DNA from: Cynocephalus volans
Taxonomy: Eukaryota; Chordata; Mammalia; Dermoptera; Cynocephalidae
Length of the DNA stretch: 64,000 bases
Assembly: GCF_027409185.1 (NCBI RefSeq)
Contig: NC_084461.1
Location: 157,371,001 to 157,435,000 of the forward strand
Reading direction: 5' to 3'
Notes under the pieces: model-generated
Told to the model about the DNA's origin: nothing
Database searches by the model: none
Seen by the model: only the letters and a program-made list of their open reading frames with translations
In this document: positions 22,504 through 34,095 of the stretch, piece after piece
Position numbering within the stretch: the stretch's first letter is position 1
Layout: the number at the start of each line of letters is the position of its first letter
Translations under genes and position numbers: made by a program

Positions 22504-23040
22504 TAAAAAATTTTTTCAGTTGATTATGCATATTCATGGGGTACAAAGCTGACCTTCACCATCTGTGTCCAAAATGTGATGATCAGATCAATACTGTCAG
22601 TATGCCCATTATCACAAGTTGACATGTCCCCTACCCAACCTCTCCCTGACCTCCCTTCCCCTCCATCTCTCTCCCCCTACCCCCCGCAACCCTAGGTATA
22701 TTTTCTCCCTTTGCAAGTCCAGAGCACCACTGTGATCTTTCTTTTCCTTCTTTCTCTTTTAGCTCCCACTTATGAGTGAGGACATGCAGTATATTTCCTT
22801 CTGTGCTCGGCTTATTTCACTTAACATAATTTTCTCCAAACTCATGCATGTTGCTACGAATGGCAGAATATCATTCTTTTTTTTAAAAATATTATTTTAT
22901 TTTATTTTGTTGATATACAATGTGTTTGATTGTTGTGGCCAATTACCGAAAAATATCATACTTTTTTATTGCTAAGTAGTATTCCATATATATACCACAT
23001 GAAGTGCTTTTGTAACAATCTTTGGGGCAGAAGTTGTTAC
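22504..23040 (-). mobile_element. L1 3' UTR, antisense, with a nested L1 tail
   Basis: 'ttgattatgcatattcatgg...gatgatcagatcaatactgt', a C-rich block and 'agctcccacttatgagtgag...cttatttcacttaacataat' form the complement of an L1 3' UTR/ORF2 end. A second short L1 tail lies inside it at about 22880-22950, between copies of 'aatatcat(t/a)ct'. Confidence 0.8.
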
Positions 23041-23107
23041 AGTGCAGGTAATTAAACCACTGAAATTAATTCTGTGGTGGAGTAGATATTAGAATTAAAA
23101 GTGAAGT

Positions 23108-23198
23108 TTGTTTTTTTGGATTTTTTGGTGGTGGGCTGCTACAAGGATCCAAACTTTGACATTGGTGTTATCAGTACTGTGAGCTAATCAGCCAGCCC
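23108..23198 (-). mobile_element. Monomeric SINE (type B), antisense
   Basis: 'ggtggtgggctgctacaagg' to 'gtgagctaatcagccagccc', flanked by 'agtgaagt' on both sides. Confidence 0.88.
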
Positions 23199-24276
23199 AT
23201 GAGTGAAGTCTTGATAGGAACCCTATCAATTTCATAATAATGTCTGGAATAATTTCCTAAGCATAAACTGCTGATAGTGGAATTATCAGGGCAAAGAGTT
23301 ATAAATTTTTGTGGCCCTTGATGTACCTACTTCTGGATGGTACTGTTTTGCACAGTTCTAAATAGTGTATGAGTCTAACATTTGCTCTACAACCTTTGGT
23401 AGCACTGATGTTTTTTTTTTTTTTAATTAAATGGGTACGTAATGCTACCACAAGATTACTTATTAGTACAGTTTTATTGTTGAAAATTGTTTCTATTTAC
23501 TGTTTGTATTTTTTCCTTTGACCTTTGTGTCTGTATCCTTTGCTGATGTTTCTATTTGGATTTTAATGTTTTATTGATATTAAACTTATATCCCATTGGA
23601 TATAAATATTTTTCCTAAATCTGTTTTTCATTTTAGTTAAATGATTTTCTGTAGGTATTGGCCAAAGTTTCATTTTTTTTATATAGCCAGATCTGTGTTT
23701 TGGTGTGATTTCTTTTATACATTCAAAGCTTATTTTGCTTCCAATATATATTTTATACTCTTGTAAAAATATGAAGAAATCATATCTACTGCAGTCTTAC
23801 GGATTTAATAGGGATTTTATTTTAATATGCAGCAACACACTTGACAATTTTTATAGTGTCTTTAATATCTTTTTTGGGAACATAAGTTTTTAGATCTGTG
23901 GGTAGAATGTTTCCCACTGTATTAGTTATCTATTATTCTGCCTAACAAATTACCCCTACATTTAGCAGCTTAAAAGAGTAAACATTTATTATCTCACGTA
24001 GGGTTAGGAATCAGGGAGTGGCTTAGCTGGGTGGGTTTAGCTTGGAGTCTCATGAGATTGCAGTCAAGATGTCGACCAGGGCTGCAGTTATCTGAAGGCT
24101 GTAGGATCCAAGATGGCTCACTCATATGGCTGCTGGCTGTTTGTAGGAGGCCCTTGTTCTTTCCCACTTGAACTTCTCCATAGTGCTGCTGGTAGTATGG
24201 TAGCTGGCTTCCCCCAGAGAGGGAAGGAGAGGGTAAGACCAAGCAGGAAGGTGCAGTACCTTTTTACGGAGTATTC

Positions 24277-24430
24277 TTTTTACTGGTAAGGAGATCTTAA
24301 ACCTTGACTTGGTGTTGTCAGCACAATTCTCTCCCAAGTGAGCTAACCAGCCATTCCTATATAGGGATCTGAACCCGTGGCCTTGGTGTTATCAGTACCA
24401 CACTCTCTCAGGTGAGCCACGGGCCGGCCC
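24277..24430 (-). mobile_element. Dimeric SINE (type A), antisense, no long tail
   Basis: 'tactggtaaggagatcttaa' to 'gagccacgggccggccc'. It lacks the long T-tract, has internal losses, and abuts a mariner-type MITE remnant. Confidence 0.88.
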
Positions 24431-24457
24431 TGCATGAACTTTTTGAAGATCCCTCAT
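24431..24457. mobile_element. Fragment of mariner-type MITE
   Basis: 'catgaactttttgaagatccctc' is one terminal repeat of the MITE family seen at 21212 and 50801. The other arm is not visible beyond the SINE. Confidence 0.6.
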
Positions 24458-24689
24458 CTGTACAGACATTTTCAGTCCATACATGCTGAAAATGTGAACA
24501 ACCATATACATTTGTGATTTTGAATGTATACAAATACATCTGTAGTATAAATCTATGGAACTGGAATTGTGGATCAAAGTTAAATACATTTATAATTGAG
24601 AAAGATACTGCTAAATTCCCCACTAAAGGAGTATATATATTTACATTCCCAATTAGCAATACGGGTGTGCCTATTTCAATGGGGATTCT

Positions 24690-25240
24690 TTATTATTTTT
24701 ATTTTTAATTGTGGTAAAGTAGACATAACAAAATTTGCCATCCTATTTTTTAAAATTAATTTTTTTTCTTCCCTACTTTGTGGAGATGGCATCATAACCA
24801 TTTTTAAATGTGCAGTTCACTAGTGTTAAGTACATTCATGTTTTTGTGCCACCAATCTTCAGAATACTTTCCATATTGCAAAACTTAAACTCTATACCCT
24901 CTAAACAACTCCACATTCCTTCCTCCCCACAGGCCCTGGCAACTACCATTCTACTTTCTGTCACTATGACTTTGACCACTCTATGTACTTATCAAGTGGA
25001 ATCATACAGTATTTGTCTTTTTGTGACTGACTTATTTCACTAAGCATAATGTCCTCAAGGTTCATCTATGTTGTATCATGTGTCAGAATTTTCTCCCTTT
25101 TTAAGGCTGAATAATGTGTCATTGTATGTATATACCACATTTTCTTTGTCCATTCATCCAGGTTACTTCCACCTTTTGGTTATTACGAATAATGGCTGAT
25201 TTGAACATGGGTGTACAAATATCTCTTTGAGGTTTAGTGG
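24690..25240 (-). mobile_element. L1 3' UTR/ORF2 end, antisense
   Basis: It contains 'ttaattgtggtaaagtagac', 'aaactctataccctctaaac', 'cttatttcactaagcataatgtcc' and 'ataccacattttctttgtcc', in the usual order of an inverted L1 3' end. Confidence 0.85.
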
Positions 25241-25544
25241 GGATTTTTAATGAAGATACTAGTTATAGCTGAGGGGGAAAAGGAATAATAAACATTTGTT
25301 GATCCCTAAATAACCTAGAATTTGGATAATTTGGATGTTCTGTACTTTTTTCTTATTTTCCTTTTCTTCTTTCTTTTTAAGATTCTGAGGGTATTTTTGT
25401 TTTTAAAAGCATGAACTTTTAAAAAATCAATAAATAAAAATCAAATTAATATCCTACTGACATCATTTTAGATAGGAATGTTTATGTATTTCAATTCTGA
25501 ATGTATATTACTTATATAGTTACAAATTTAGAGAGCATTCTAAC

Positions 25545-27250
25545 TCCATTTAAAAAAAATCAACGTGTAATTTACGTAATGTAAAATTCACCCTCTACAA
25601 GGGTACAATTCAGTGGCTTTTAGTATATTTATGGAATTGAACAGCCATCACCAATATCTAATTCCAGAACATTTTATCACCCTAAAAGAGACCCCATAAC
25701 CAGCAGTCACTCCACATTCTCCCTCTCCCTGCCGCAAATAATCACTAATGTACTTTATGTCTCTCTGGATTTGCCTATTCTGGATATTTCATATAAATGG
25801 AATCATATAATCTGTGGCTTTTTGTGCCTGATGACTTTCATTTAGCATGTTTTCAGATTCATCCATGTTGTAGTATGTATACATATTTTATTCCATTTTA
25901 TTGCCAAATAATATTGCTGTGTGTTAATATACTGGATTTTGTTTATCCATTCATCAGTTGATGGACAATTTGTTTCTTCTTTTTGGCTGTTATGAGTAAT
26001 GCTACTGTGAACATTTGTATATTAAGTTTTTTTTTCCGTGAATATATGTTTTCAGTTCCTTGGGAATATATACCTGAGTGGTATTACTGGGTCATACAGT
26101 GACTCTATGTTTAGCATTTTGGGGAACTGCCAGATTGTTTTGTATGGTGGCTACACCATTTTATAATCCCACCAGCAAGATGTGAAGTTTCTAACTTCTT
26201 CACATTGTCACCAACGTTGTCAGATAAGAGACTTAATATTGCTAAGATTGTCACTTCACATTGTTATTATCTTTCAATTTAGCCAGCCTAATGTTATGAT
26301 TTATCTCATTTTGATTTTGATTTACATTTCACTGATGAGTAATGATGTTGAACAGCATTTCATGTGCTTAAGGGCCATTTCTAGAGCTTCTTTGGAGAAA
26401 GTGTGAAATCTTTGCCCATTTAAAAAAAATTTGAGTTATTTGGCTTTTTTTTTTTTTTTTTGTCTTTTTCGTGACCAGCACTCAGCCAGTGAGCGCACCG
26501 GCCATTCCTATATAGGATCCAAACCCGCGGCGGGAGCGTCGCCGCGCTCCCAGTGCCGCACTCTCCCGAGTGCACCACGGGCTCGGCCCAGAGTTATTTG
26601 GCTTTTTAATCCTTGAAATGTACAAGTTCCTTATATATTCTGGATACAAGTCCCTTAACAGATAACATGGTTTTACAAGCATTTTCTCCTATTCTGCAGG
26701 TTGTCCTTTAGTTTTCTTGCTGGTGTCTTTGAAGTACAAAGGTGTTTTAAATTTGGTGAAGTCCAGTTAATCTGTTTTTTTCTTTTGTTGCTTGTGTTTT
26801 GTTGTCATAAACAAGAAACTATTGCCTAATCCAAGATCCTGAAGATTTATCTTTAAAATTTACCTTAGTTTTCTCCTAAGAGTTTTATAGTTTTAGCTCT
26901 TACATTTAGGTCTTTGATTGATTTTGAAGTTAATTTTTATATGTATGGTGTGAGATAGGGGCCCAACTTCATTGTCTTGTTTTGGATATCCTGGAACCCT
27001 TGCATTTCCATATACATTTTAGGATCAGTTTGTTAATTTCTGCAAAAAAGGCAACTGAGATTTTGATAGGGATTGTGTTGGATCCGTAAATCATTTTGGG
27101 GCATATCACCATCTTAGCAGTATTAAGTCTCCTATCTGTGAACATGTGATATCTTTCCATTTATCTAGATCTTCTTTAATATCTTTCAACAGTGCTTTGT
27201 AGTTTTCAGTGTGCAAGTCTTGCACTCCTTTTTTAAACATTTATTCCTAA
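25545..27250 (-). mobile_element. Old L1 3' UTR and ORF2, antisense
   Basis: A long inverted L1 runs from the 3' UTR ('gtacaattcagtggctttta') through the ORF2 end and into ORF2 body sequence. It is interrupted by a type C SINE at 26449. It is full of stops. Confidence 0.85.
26449..26590 (-). mobile_element. SINE type C, antisense, 16-bp TSD
   Basis: T-tract, then 'gtgaccagcactcagccagt' to 'gtgcaccacgggctcggccc'. The duplication 'gagttatttggctttt' lies at 26433-26448 and 26591-26606. Confidence 0.95.
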
Positions 27251-27350
27251 GATTTTTTTTTTTTTTTTATGCTTTTGTAAATAAAATTGTCTTTTGTTTT
27301 TGGATCATTCATTGCTAGTTACTATATGGAAATACAATGGATTGTTATAT

Positions 27351-27455
27351 ATTTTTTTGTTTGTTTTTGGCAGCTGGCTTGTACAGGGATCTGAACCCTT
27401 GACCTTGGTGTTATCAACACCAGGTTCTAAACAACTGAGCTAACTAGCCAGCCCC
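27351..27455 (-). mobile_element. Monomeric SINE (type B), antisense
   Basis: 'ggcagctggcttgtacaggg' to 'ctgagctaactagccagccc', inserted in L1 ORF2. Confidence 0.88.
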
Positions 27456-27469
27456 CTCCTGTATTAGTT

Positions 27470-27830
27470 TTAATAGTTTTTGTTGTTGTTGTTTTCTATA
27501 TGGAAGATCATGTCGTCTGTGAATAGAGCTGGTTTTACTTTTTCCTTTCTAATCCTAATGCCTTTTATTTCTGTTTCTTGCCTAATTGCCTTGGCTAGAA
27601 CCTCCACTATGATGTTGAATAGAAGTGGTGAGAGTGGACATTCTTGTCTTGTTGCTGATCTTAGGGGAAAAGCATTCAGTCTTTTACCATTAAGTGTGAT
27701 TTTATCTGTGAATTTTTCATATATGCCTTTTATCAGATAGAGGCAGTACCTTTCTATTCCTAGTTTGTTGAGAATTTTTATCATGAAAGGATGTTAGATT
27801 TTGTCACATTTTTTCACCTATAGAGATGAT
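27470..27830 (-). pseudogene. L1 ORF2 reverse transcriptase fragment, decayed
   Basis: A minus-strand frame of 104 codons (27470-27784) reads as the palm region of L1 ORF2p: a '[20 protein letters not shown]' stretch, then '[10 protein letters not shown]', and the catalytic box as LFTDDMI where active L1 has F/YADD. The alanine of the box is replaced by threonine. It continues the L1 of 25545-27250 across a SINE. It is too short and isolated to be active. Confidence 0.85.
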
Positions 27831-27884
27831 CTTTTTTTTTTTCTCTTTCATTCTTTTGGTGTATTACACTGGTTGATTTCCATA

Positions 27885-27995
27885 CGGGTTGAATATCCGT
27901 AATCTGATAATCCAAAATCTAAATTGCTCCAATATCTGAAACTTTTCGAGTGCCAACATAATGCTCAAAGGTAATGCTCATTGGAGCATTTTGGA
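27885..27995. mobile_element. Tigger-like DNA transposon fragment
   Basis: 'gggttgaatatccgtaatct...aatccaaaatctaaattgctcc...tgctcattggagcattttgga' matches the terminal region of a common Tigger-class mammalian MITE. The remainder is cut off by SINEs. Confidence 0.6.
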
Positions 27996-28169
27996 TTTTT
28001 TTTTTTTTTTTTTTTAAAGATGACCGGTAAGGGGATTTTAACCCTTGACTTGGTGTGGTCAGCACCACGCTCACCCAGTGAGCAAACCGGCCATCCGTAT
28101 ATGGGATCCGAACCCAGGGCCTTGGTGTTATTAGCACCGCACTCTCCCGAGTGAGCCACGGGCTGGCCC
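27996..28169 (-). mobile_element. Dimeric SINE (type A), antisense, first of a tandem pair
   Basis: Full dimer with a long T-tract. It is followed after three bases by another dimer in the same orientation. Confidence 0.93.
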
Positions 28170-28172
28170 GTA

Positions 28173-28321
28173 ATTTTTTTTTTTTTTTTTTTTTTTTAAG
28201 AAGACGGGTAAGGTGATCTTAACCCTTGACTTGGTGTTGTCAGCACCACGCTCAGCCAGTGGGCTAACCGGCCATCCCTATATAGGATCTGAACCCGTGG
28301 CCTTGAGTCACGGGCCGGCCC
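28173..28321 (-). mobile_element. Dimeric SINE (type A), antisense, internal deletion
   Basis: T-tract and first monomer are normal. About 25 bases ('gtgttatcagcacc...cg' in the sister copies) are missing between 'ggccttg' and 'agtcacgggccggccc'. Confidence 0.92.
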
Positions 28322-28454
28322 TTAACTTATATTTTTCTACCTGTATTTTTACTGTGAACTTGAGATTTTTTTTACATTTAATATTAATTTGTTTCTGTGT
28401 CTTAATTTTGGCTGCTACTTACTAGGAAAAAGCATAGATTAAATCCCATTACAT

Positions 28455-28555
28455 GGGCTGGTCAGTTAACTCAGTTGGTTAGAGCACGGCCTTGTAACGT
28501 CAAGGTCAAGGGTTTAGTTCTCCATATTGACCAGCTGCCAGAGAAAAAAAAGAGT
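28455..28555 (+). mobile_element. Monomeric SINE (type B), sense
   Basis: 'gggctggtcagttaactcag' to 'atattgaccagctgcc', followed by an A-rich tail. Imperfect 'aaatcc' repeats flank it. Confidence 0.88.
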
Positions 28556-28647
28556 AAATAAATCCACTACAAAACGTGATAAGGGTCTTTCCAAACTTAA
28601 CTGAGAATTTGTTGAAATTGACTAGACTAGAAGTGATTACAGTTTTT

Positions 28648-28807
28648 TTTTTTTTTTTTTTTGTCTTTTTTGTGACCGGTACTCAGCCAGTGAGTGCACC
28701 GGGCATTCCTGTGTAGGATCCGAACCCGCGGCGGGAGCGTCGCTGCGCTCCCAGCACCGCTGCACTCCCAGCACCGCACTCTCTCGAGTGCGCTGTGGGC
28801 TCGGCCC
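28648..28807 (-). mobile_element. SINE type C, antisense, with internal duplication
   Basis: The body is typical, but 'gctcccagcaccgc' is repeated in tandem near 28747-28775, lengthening the GC-rich middle. 'acagtttt' flanks both ends. Confidence 0.93.
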
Positions 28808-28969
28808 AACAGTTTTGTTTTTTAAAATAACTTTTATTCGTATTGTGTTTAACCTTGTTTTTACTTTCTGTAGTAATGTGAAGTAATTTAGTTAATTTCC
28901 ACCTCAGTTGACAAAATAATGGCAAAAATGATAAAGATGAATGAAGTGTCTTGTATTTAAAGGCAGTTT

Positions 28970-29160
28970 GGGATTGTAGAAAGAATGTGGGCTTTGGAGT
29001 TGGGCAGGCCTCCCTTTAAGACTAGACCTGACTCCTGTGTTTGCCTTAAACTAGTGACCTTTCAACCTCAGTTTCTTAATCTGTAAAATGTTTTGAAAAT
29101 TAATTCCCAGCACGGTGCATTGCACATAGAGGGTATTTGCTGCTGTCATTAATTATCATA
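28970..29160 (+). mobile_element. MIR SINE, sense
   Basis: 'gggctttggagttgggcagg...ctcagtttcttaatctgtaaaatg' and 'cacatagagggtatttgc' follow the MIR consensus from head to tail. Confidence 0.8.
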
Positions 29161-29164
29161 GTTA

Positions 29165-29400
29165 ACATACATTGAGTTCTATATGCCAGGCAGCCAGGTT
29201 CTATAGAAAGAACTTAGTAAGTATTATCTCATTTAATCCTGAAAACAACCCCACATGAGTTGCTAGGCAAAGCTGGTATTTCAGGTTTACACATTAGGAG
29301 ATTGAAGCTTATAGATATTAAGTGGTTGCCCAAGTGATGGTGCTAGTATTTCCAACCAAGGCCATCTGCCTTCAGAGCATTTGTTCTCTGCTCTGCTGCC
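29165..29400 (-). mobile_element. MIR SINE, antisense
   Basis: 'tatctcatttaatcctgaaaacaacccc...ggttgcccaagtgatggtgc' is the complement of MIR. It lies head-on to the sense MIR before it. Confidence 0.75.
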
Positions 29401-29774
29401 TTGCCTGTTGCAAAGGACTAAGCACACTGTTCATTACATAGTGTATTTTTAGTAGTTTCTTGTCTTCTTGTAAATAAAAGGTTAAAAGGAGAGGCAGAAA
29501 TCTGATTACTTGTTTTTCTCAAGACTGCATGTAAATTGGGCCTACAAACATGAATAGAAAAGCAAGTGTCATCTACAAATCTGTCCTATCCGGTACTTCA
29601 AAGGTAAATATGTAACTTTTATCTAATATGAGGATTTATTTCTCTGTCTGACTTGAGTCATAGTTGATGACTAACAACCACAGTATAAGTGTAACTATGA
29701 AGTATTGAAATATTCTTTCATTTTATACCGGAAATTAATGTTCCATTAAAAAAATAGGGAAGCTAGACACTTTT

Positions 29775-29942
29775 TTTTTTTTTTTTAAAGATGACCGGTA
29801 AGGGGATCTTAACCCTTGACTTGGTGTTGTCAGCACCATGCTCACTGAAGTGAGCTAACTGGCCATCCCTATATAGGGATCCGAACCTGTGGCCTTGGTG
29901 TTATCAGCACCACACTCTCCCGAGTGAGCCACGGGCTGGCCC
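29775..29942 (-). mobile_element. Dimeric SINE (type A), antisense
   Basis: Full dimer and T-tract, flanked by 'tagacactttt' and 'tagatactttt' (one mismatch). Confidence 0.94.
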
Positions 29943-29943
29943 T

Positions 29944-30285
29944 AGATACTTTTTTGATTGACATAAAATGGAAATAAGATTTACCATTTTAACCATTTTT
30001 AAGTGTACTACAATTCAGTGACATTTACCTATACAGTGTTGTGCAACCATTACCATCTAATTCCAGAACGTTGTCATCACCTCAAAAAAGAAATCCCTTA
30101 TCCATTAAATAGTCACTTCCCAACCCCTCCCCCAACCTCTGTCAACCCACTAATTAGCTTTTTGTCTTTGTGGTTATGCCTATTCTAGACTTTTTATTTA
30201 AATGGAATCATAAAATATGTGGCCTTTTGTGTCTGGCTTCTTTCACTTAGCATAATGTTTTAAAATTTCATCCATCTGGTTGGAT
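29944..30285 (-). mobile_element. L1 3' UTR, antisense
   Basis: 'taccattttaaccatttttaag...ccattaccatctaattccag' and 'ctggcttctttcacttagca' are the complement of an L1 3' end. Confidence 0.8.
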
Positions 30286-30332
30286 AAGGAAACTGTGGTA
30301 TATTTACACTATGGAATACTACTCTGCCATAA
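30286..30332 (+). mobile_element. L1 ORF2 fragment, sense
   Basis: 'ggaaactgtggtatatttac...ctatggaatactactctgcc' is the sense strand of the L1 ORF2 end, opposite in orientation to both neighbours. Confidence 0.7.
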
Positions 30333-30353
30333 AAGTGAGCCACGAGCCAGCCC
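30333..30353 (-). mobile_element. 21-bp remnant of a type A SINE head
   Basis: 'aagtgagccacgagccagccc' is the 5' end of the dimeric SINE. The rest of the element is absent. Confidence 0.7.
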
Positions 30354-31000
30354 TAGATTTCACTATTTCTGACTCATATGAATGGAATCATATAATATGT
30401 GCTTTTGTGACTGGCTTCTTTCAAGCAGCATAGTGTTTTTTCATGGTTTATCCATGTTTTAGTATGTATCAGGACTTCATTCCTTTTTATGGCCATATAA
30501 TACTCCATTGTATGCATATACCACATTTTGTGAACTATTAGTTGATGGACATCATACGAAACAAACTGTGTACCCATTGACAATAACTCCCCGTTCCTCT
30601 TTTCCCTCATTTCCTGGAAACTTACCTCTATTCTGTTTTCAGTCTCTCTGAATTTGCCTACCTCATTATAGGTGGAATCACACAATATTTGTCTCTTTGT
30701 GTCTGGAATATTTCGCTTGGCACAATGCTTTCAAGGTTTTTCCATGCTGTAGCACATATCAGAGCTTTATTCCTTTTTATGGCTGAATAATCTTCCATTG
30801 TATGGATAATAGTACATTTTGTTATCCATTCATCTGTGATGAATGTTTGGCTTGTTTTCCCGTTTTGGATAATATGAATAATGCTACTGTGAACACTGGT
30901 GTACAAATAACTGTTTGAGTCCCTGTTTTCAGTTGTTTTGGGTATATACCTAGGAGTGAAATTGCTGGTTCATATGATAATTTTATGTTTAACTCTTTAA
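30354..31000 (-). mobile_element. L1 3' ends, antisense (at least two overlapping copies)
   Basis: The 'ggaatcata...tgtgctttgtgactggcttctttc' motif occurs twice (about 30385 and 30673), so two inverted L1 3' ends are juxtaposed. Minus-strand frames 30374-30685 and 30658-30906 are ORF2 tail remnants such as HTMEYYMAIKRNE, broken relative to each other. Confidence 0.8.
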
Positions 31001-32089
31001 CAAATCCCACCCCTTACTTTTTTAAGTTTTTACTTGGTTGCTGTAAATATTTGAGTAGTTTTCACGAGGTCCTGTAATTGCTTATGATAGTTTTTTCCCT
31101 GTTTGTTCTGTTTTGTGGGAATGACTGGCCCTTGAAGTTCACTACTCTCCCATTTTCTCTTATGTCACTCTAGACACTTTTGACTGTGGCTATCTTTGCT
31201 CAAAATGTTTTTGGGGCTTATTTTTTGTAATTATCCGTAAACCTTGCTGCTTTTGTCAGGTAAAATTAAGTAAGGAGTAAATCTGGTGAAGAAATTAAAC
31301 TAGTAGACAACAGTTATTAGTTGTTTGACTCGGAAGTAACGTGAATGGTTTTAATCACGTGATATGTAAAGGAGACTTCTTGTGGTTAGTGTATGGCAGT
31401 GCTTGCCAAATTATAGCCTGCAGGTCAAATCTGGCTACCACCTGTTTTTGTACAACTGTGAGCAAAGAATAGTTTTTACACTTGTGACTGGTTCAGAAAA
31501 AAAAGCAAAAGGAAAATATTTTGTATTATACTAAAATTATATGAAATTAAAATTTCAGTAACCATATGTACCTTCTATTGGAACATGGCCACTCATTCTT
31601 TTTTGTGTTGTCTGTAGCTGCTTTTGTGTTATGATAGGAGAGTTGAGTAGTTACGAAAGAAATTGTGTATTTTGCAGAAACTAAAATATTTACTATCTGG
31701 CTCTTATACAGAAAAAGTTTACCAACCCCTTGTGCATTCAAGAGTTATTGAGTGGTCTCCTAAGGACAATACTTGTTCATACAAATTCCGGTTTGTATGT
31801 CAAAGTGCTATTTCATAAGCATTTCTAATATTTTAAGTTTCACTGAATGGAAGCAGAAATTTGGTCGTTAAATTAACTACCAATACAACTTTTCTAGTTA
31901 GTGGGAAGGATGTTTATCAGTAGTCTGATATTCAAATCATCACTTATGGTCAGTATCTCTTATTCTTTTACCACTCTTCCTTAGATTTCAGAAAGGAGGG
32001 TAAAAATTCTTCTGTGCTTCGATAATACCGTTATAAAGCATTTTCCGTAATATGTTATGATTATTTTTGTGTCCTGTATCCTCCACTAA
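31001..32089. other. Intronic, no element recognised
   Basis: Positions 31380-31745 resemble an old hAT- or MER-like fragment ('gcttgccaaattatagcctgcaggtcaaatctggc...'), which I cannot name with confidence. The rest is unique. Confidence 0.4.
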
Positions 32090-32215
32090 ACTTACAACTT
32101 CAGGCTTAGGATTGTGTTGTCTTTATTTTATATCATCGGGGCCTAGAACAGTTAGTTCATGGTAGGTAGGTAAGCAACAATTATTTGCTGGAAGAATGAA
32201 TAAATATTATGTGAG
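32090..32215 (+). mobile_element. L2 LINE 3' end, sense
   Basis: 'ggcctagaacagttagttcatggtagg' followed by 'gctggaagaatgaataaat' is the usual L2 terminus. Confidence 0.6.
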
Positions 32216-32277
32216 ATAAAGAAATACCTAAATCATTCTCCTATCTTGGTTCTCTTGCAAAGAGGAAAGCTAGATTT

Positions 32278-32342
32278 TTTTTTTTTTCCTTTTTTTGGCA
32301 GCTAGTGGATACAGGGATTAAACCCTGGACCTTGATGTTAAT
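32278..32342 (-). mobile_element. 5'-truncated SINE (type B), antisense, 14-bp TSD
   Basis: Only the tail half remains. The exact duplication 'ggaaagctagattt' at 32264-32277 and 32343-32356 shows that the truncation happened at insertion. Confidence 0.9.
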
Positions 32343-32914
32343 GGAAAGCTAGATTTGTATTTTAGAGATGTTTAAAAAAAAAAAAAGTAGTGATTTGCCT
32401 AAGACTGAATCAGTTGGAGAAACTTATATAGTCCAAGACACCATTGCCCAAAATAGTTGTTTGCTTTTTAAGCCATTGAAGTATAGCTTGTACATATTTA
32501 TTACTTCATTGATTTTGTTTTGGGCAAATATGATCACAAAATATTAGGATTAATTTTCTGCATTTAATTTTGGTGGTGAGTAGGAAGAAAATTTGAATTG
32601 CATATAATAAGTTTCAGAAAGTAACAGCATTTTGAGTCTTCTTGGGAGGTTATTCTTGGAAGGGCAAATCATGTTATAGCTTTGAATGTAATGTGTGATA
32701 AACCGCCTGGAAAATGATACTTTGTCATTTAAAGTAGTAACATGGCAGGGTAAAGTTTTCACAAATTAATCTCCAGAATGGCAAGTAATATATGTTGTCT
32801 GTATTTTACAGCAGAGCATATTTGTGATATGAATATTCAAATGAGAAAATTTTACCTTTCTTCATTTCAGTGACTTTCAATCTTGGTGTTTCAAATTGAG
32901 AAATTAAAATCTAG

Positions 32915-33620
32915 GTACACTAGTCTTCCCTTATCTGCTTTGAAAACACCCAGTGGATGCCTGATACTGTGGGTAATACCGAACCTTATATATACTATGC
33001 TTTTTCCTATACATACATATCTACTATAAGGTTTAATGTATAAACTAGGCACAGTAAGAGATTAACAATAACTAATAATAAAATAGAACAATTAAAACAG
33101 TATACTGAAATAAAAGTTATTTATTTGAATATGAGTTTTCTCAAAATATCTTATTGTTGCTGTATTCACCCTTCCTGTGATGATGTGAGATGATAAAATG
33201 CCTACGTAATGAGATGCAGTGAGGTGAATGACAAAGGCATTGCGGCATTGCGGCATAGCGACATAGCGTTAGGCTACTGTTGACCTTCTGATGACATGTC
33301 AGGAGGATCATCTCCTTTGAGTGATCCTGGATCATGGATCCATGACGATGATGATTGGATGCCAGGAGCAGATATTGTCAATGACTAGCTGGGTGGGTAG
33401 TATATATAGCAAGGATATGCTGGACAAACAGATGACTCATGTACCAAGCTGGATGGAGTGGGAAAACACGAGATTTCATCATGTTACTCAGAATGGCATG
33501 TGATATAAAACTTGTGAATTGTTTATTTCTGGAATTTTTCATTTAATATTTTTGGACTACCATTGACTGTGGGGTAACTGAAACCACGGAAAGTGAAACT
33601 GGATTAGGGGGGATTAATGT
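32915..33620. mobile_element. Tigger-type DNA transposon (non-autonomous)
   Basis: The left part 'cccttatctgctttgaaaac' and the right part 'cattgactgtggggtaactgaaaccacgga...' match the ends of a Tigger-class element. The middle includes a small run of 'gcattgcggcat' repeats (about 33236-33270). No transposase frame is visible. Confidence 0.65.
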
Positions 33621-33944
33621 ATTAGATTATTCTATTTTTTTTTACAATTATATATCTAGTATAGTCTGCATTTACCATAAATGTTTGAAATTGGCTTTTG
33701 TCATTACTTTTTCTAATTATCAGTACAATTAAAATCTAGAAAGACTCATTCCTGTAAGGTATACATCATGTCAGAAGAGCTTATACCAACTTTATTTTGT
33801 ATTTTGCAAAAAAGCCTTTGATGGTAACCTCAGGATTCTTTAACTTCAGAGCCTAATCTAGAACCCAAGTCCAACTTTTTGGGGAGAACAGAGTGGTAGA
33901 TACCCAGACTTTGGGGATCTGTTAGGATTGGGCTCAGCAATTAA

Positions 33945-34095
33945 CAGTGTCCCATTGGAAATTTTCTGTTTTGGATTTTTCAATGGTAAATGTGAGGTAA
34001 TACCTATCTACTGGAATTTTTGTGAGGATTCCGTTATTTTATGTTTGAAAGAACCTGGCACATAGTAGAATGTTCTCAGAACTATTATTTTCCTC
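33945..34095 (+). mobile_element. MIR SINE, sense
   Basis: 'ggtaaatgtgaggtaatacctatctactgg...gtgaggattcc...gaacctggcacatagtagaatg' follows MIR. It is diverged. Confidence 0.65.

Noticed and set aside
27470..27784. 104-codon reverse transcriptase-like frame
   Set aside because: It is a short piece of a dead antisense L1 with a mutated catalytic box, not a gene.
33236..33270. Short 'gcattgcggcat' repeats, considered as CRISPR-like or protein-binding array
   Set aside because: It is too short and irregular, and lies inside a Tigger-type transposon in a mammalian intron.
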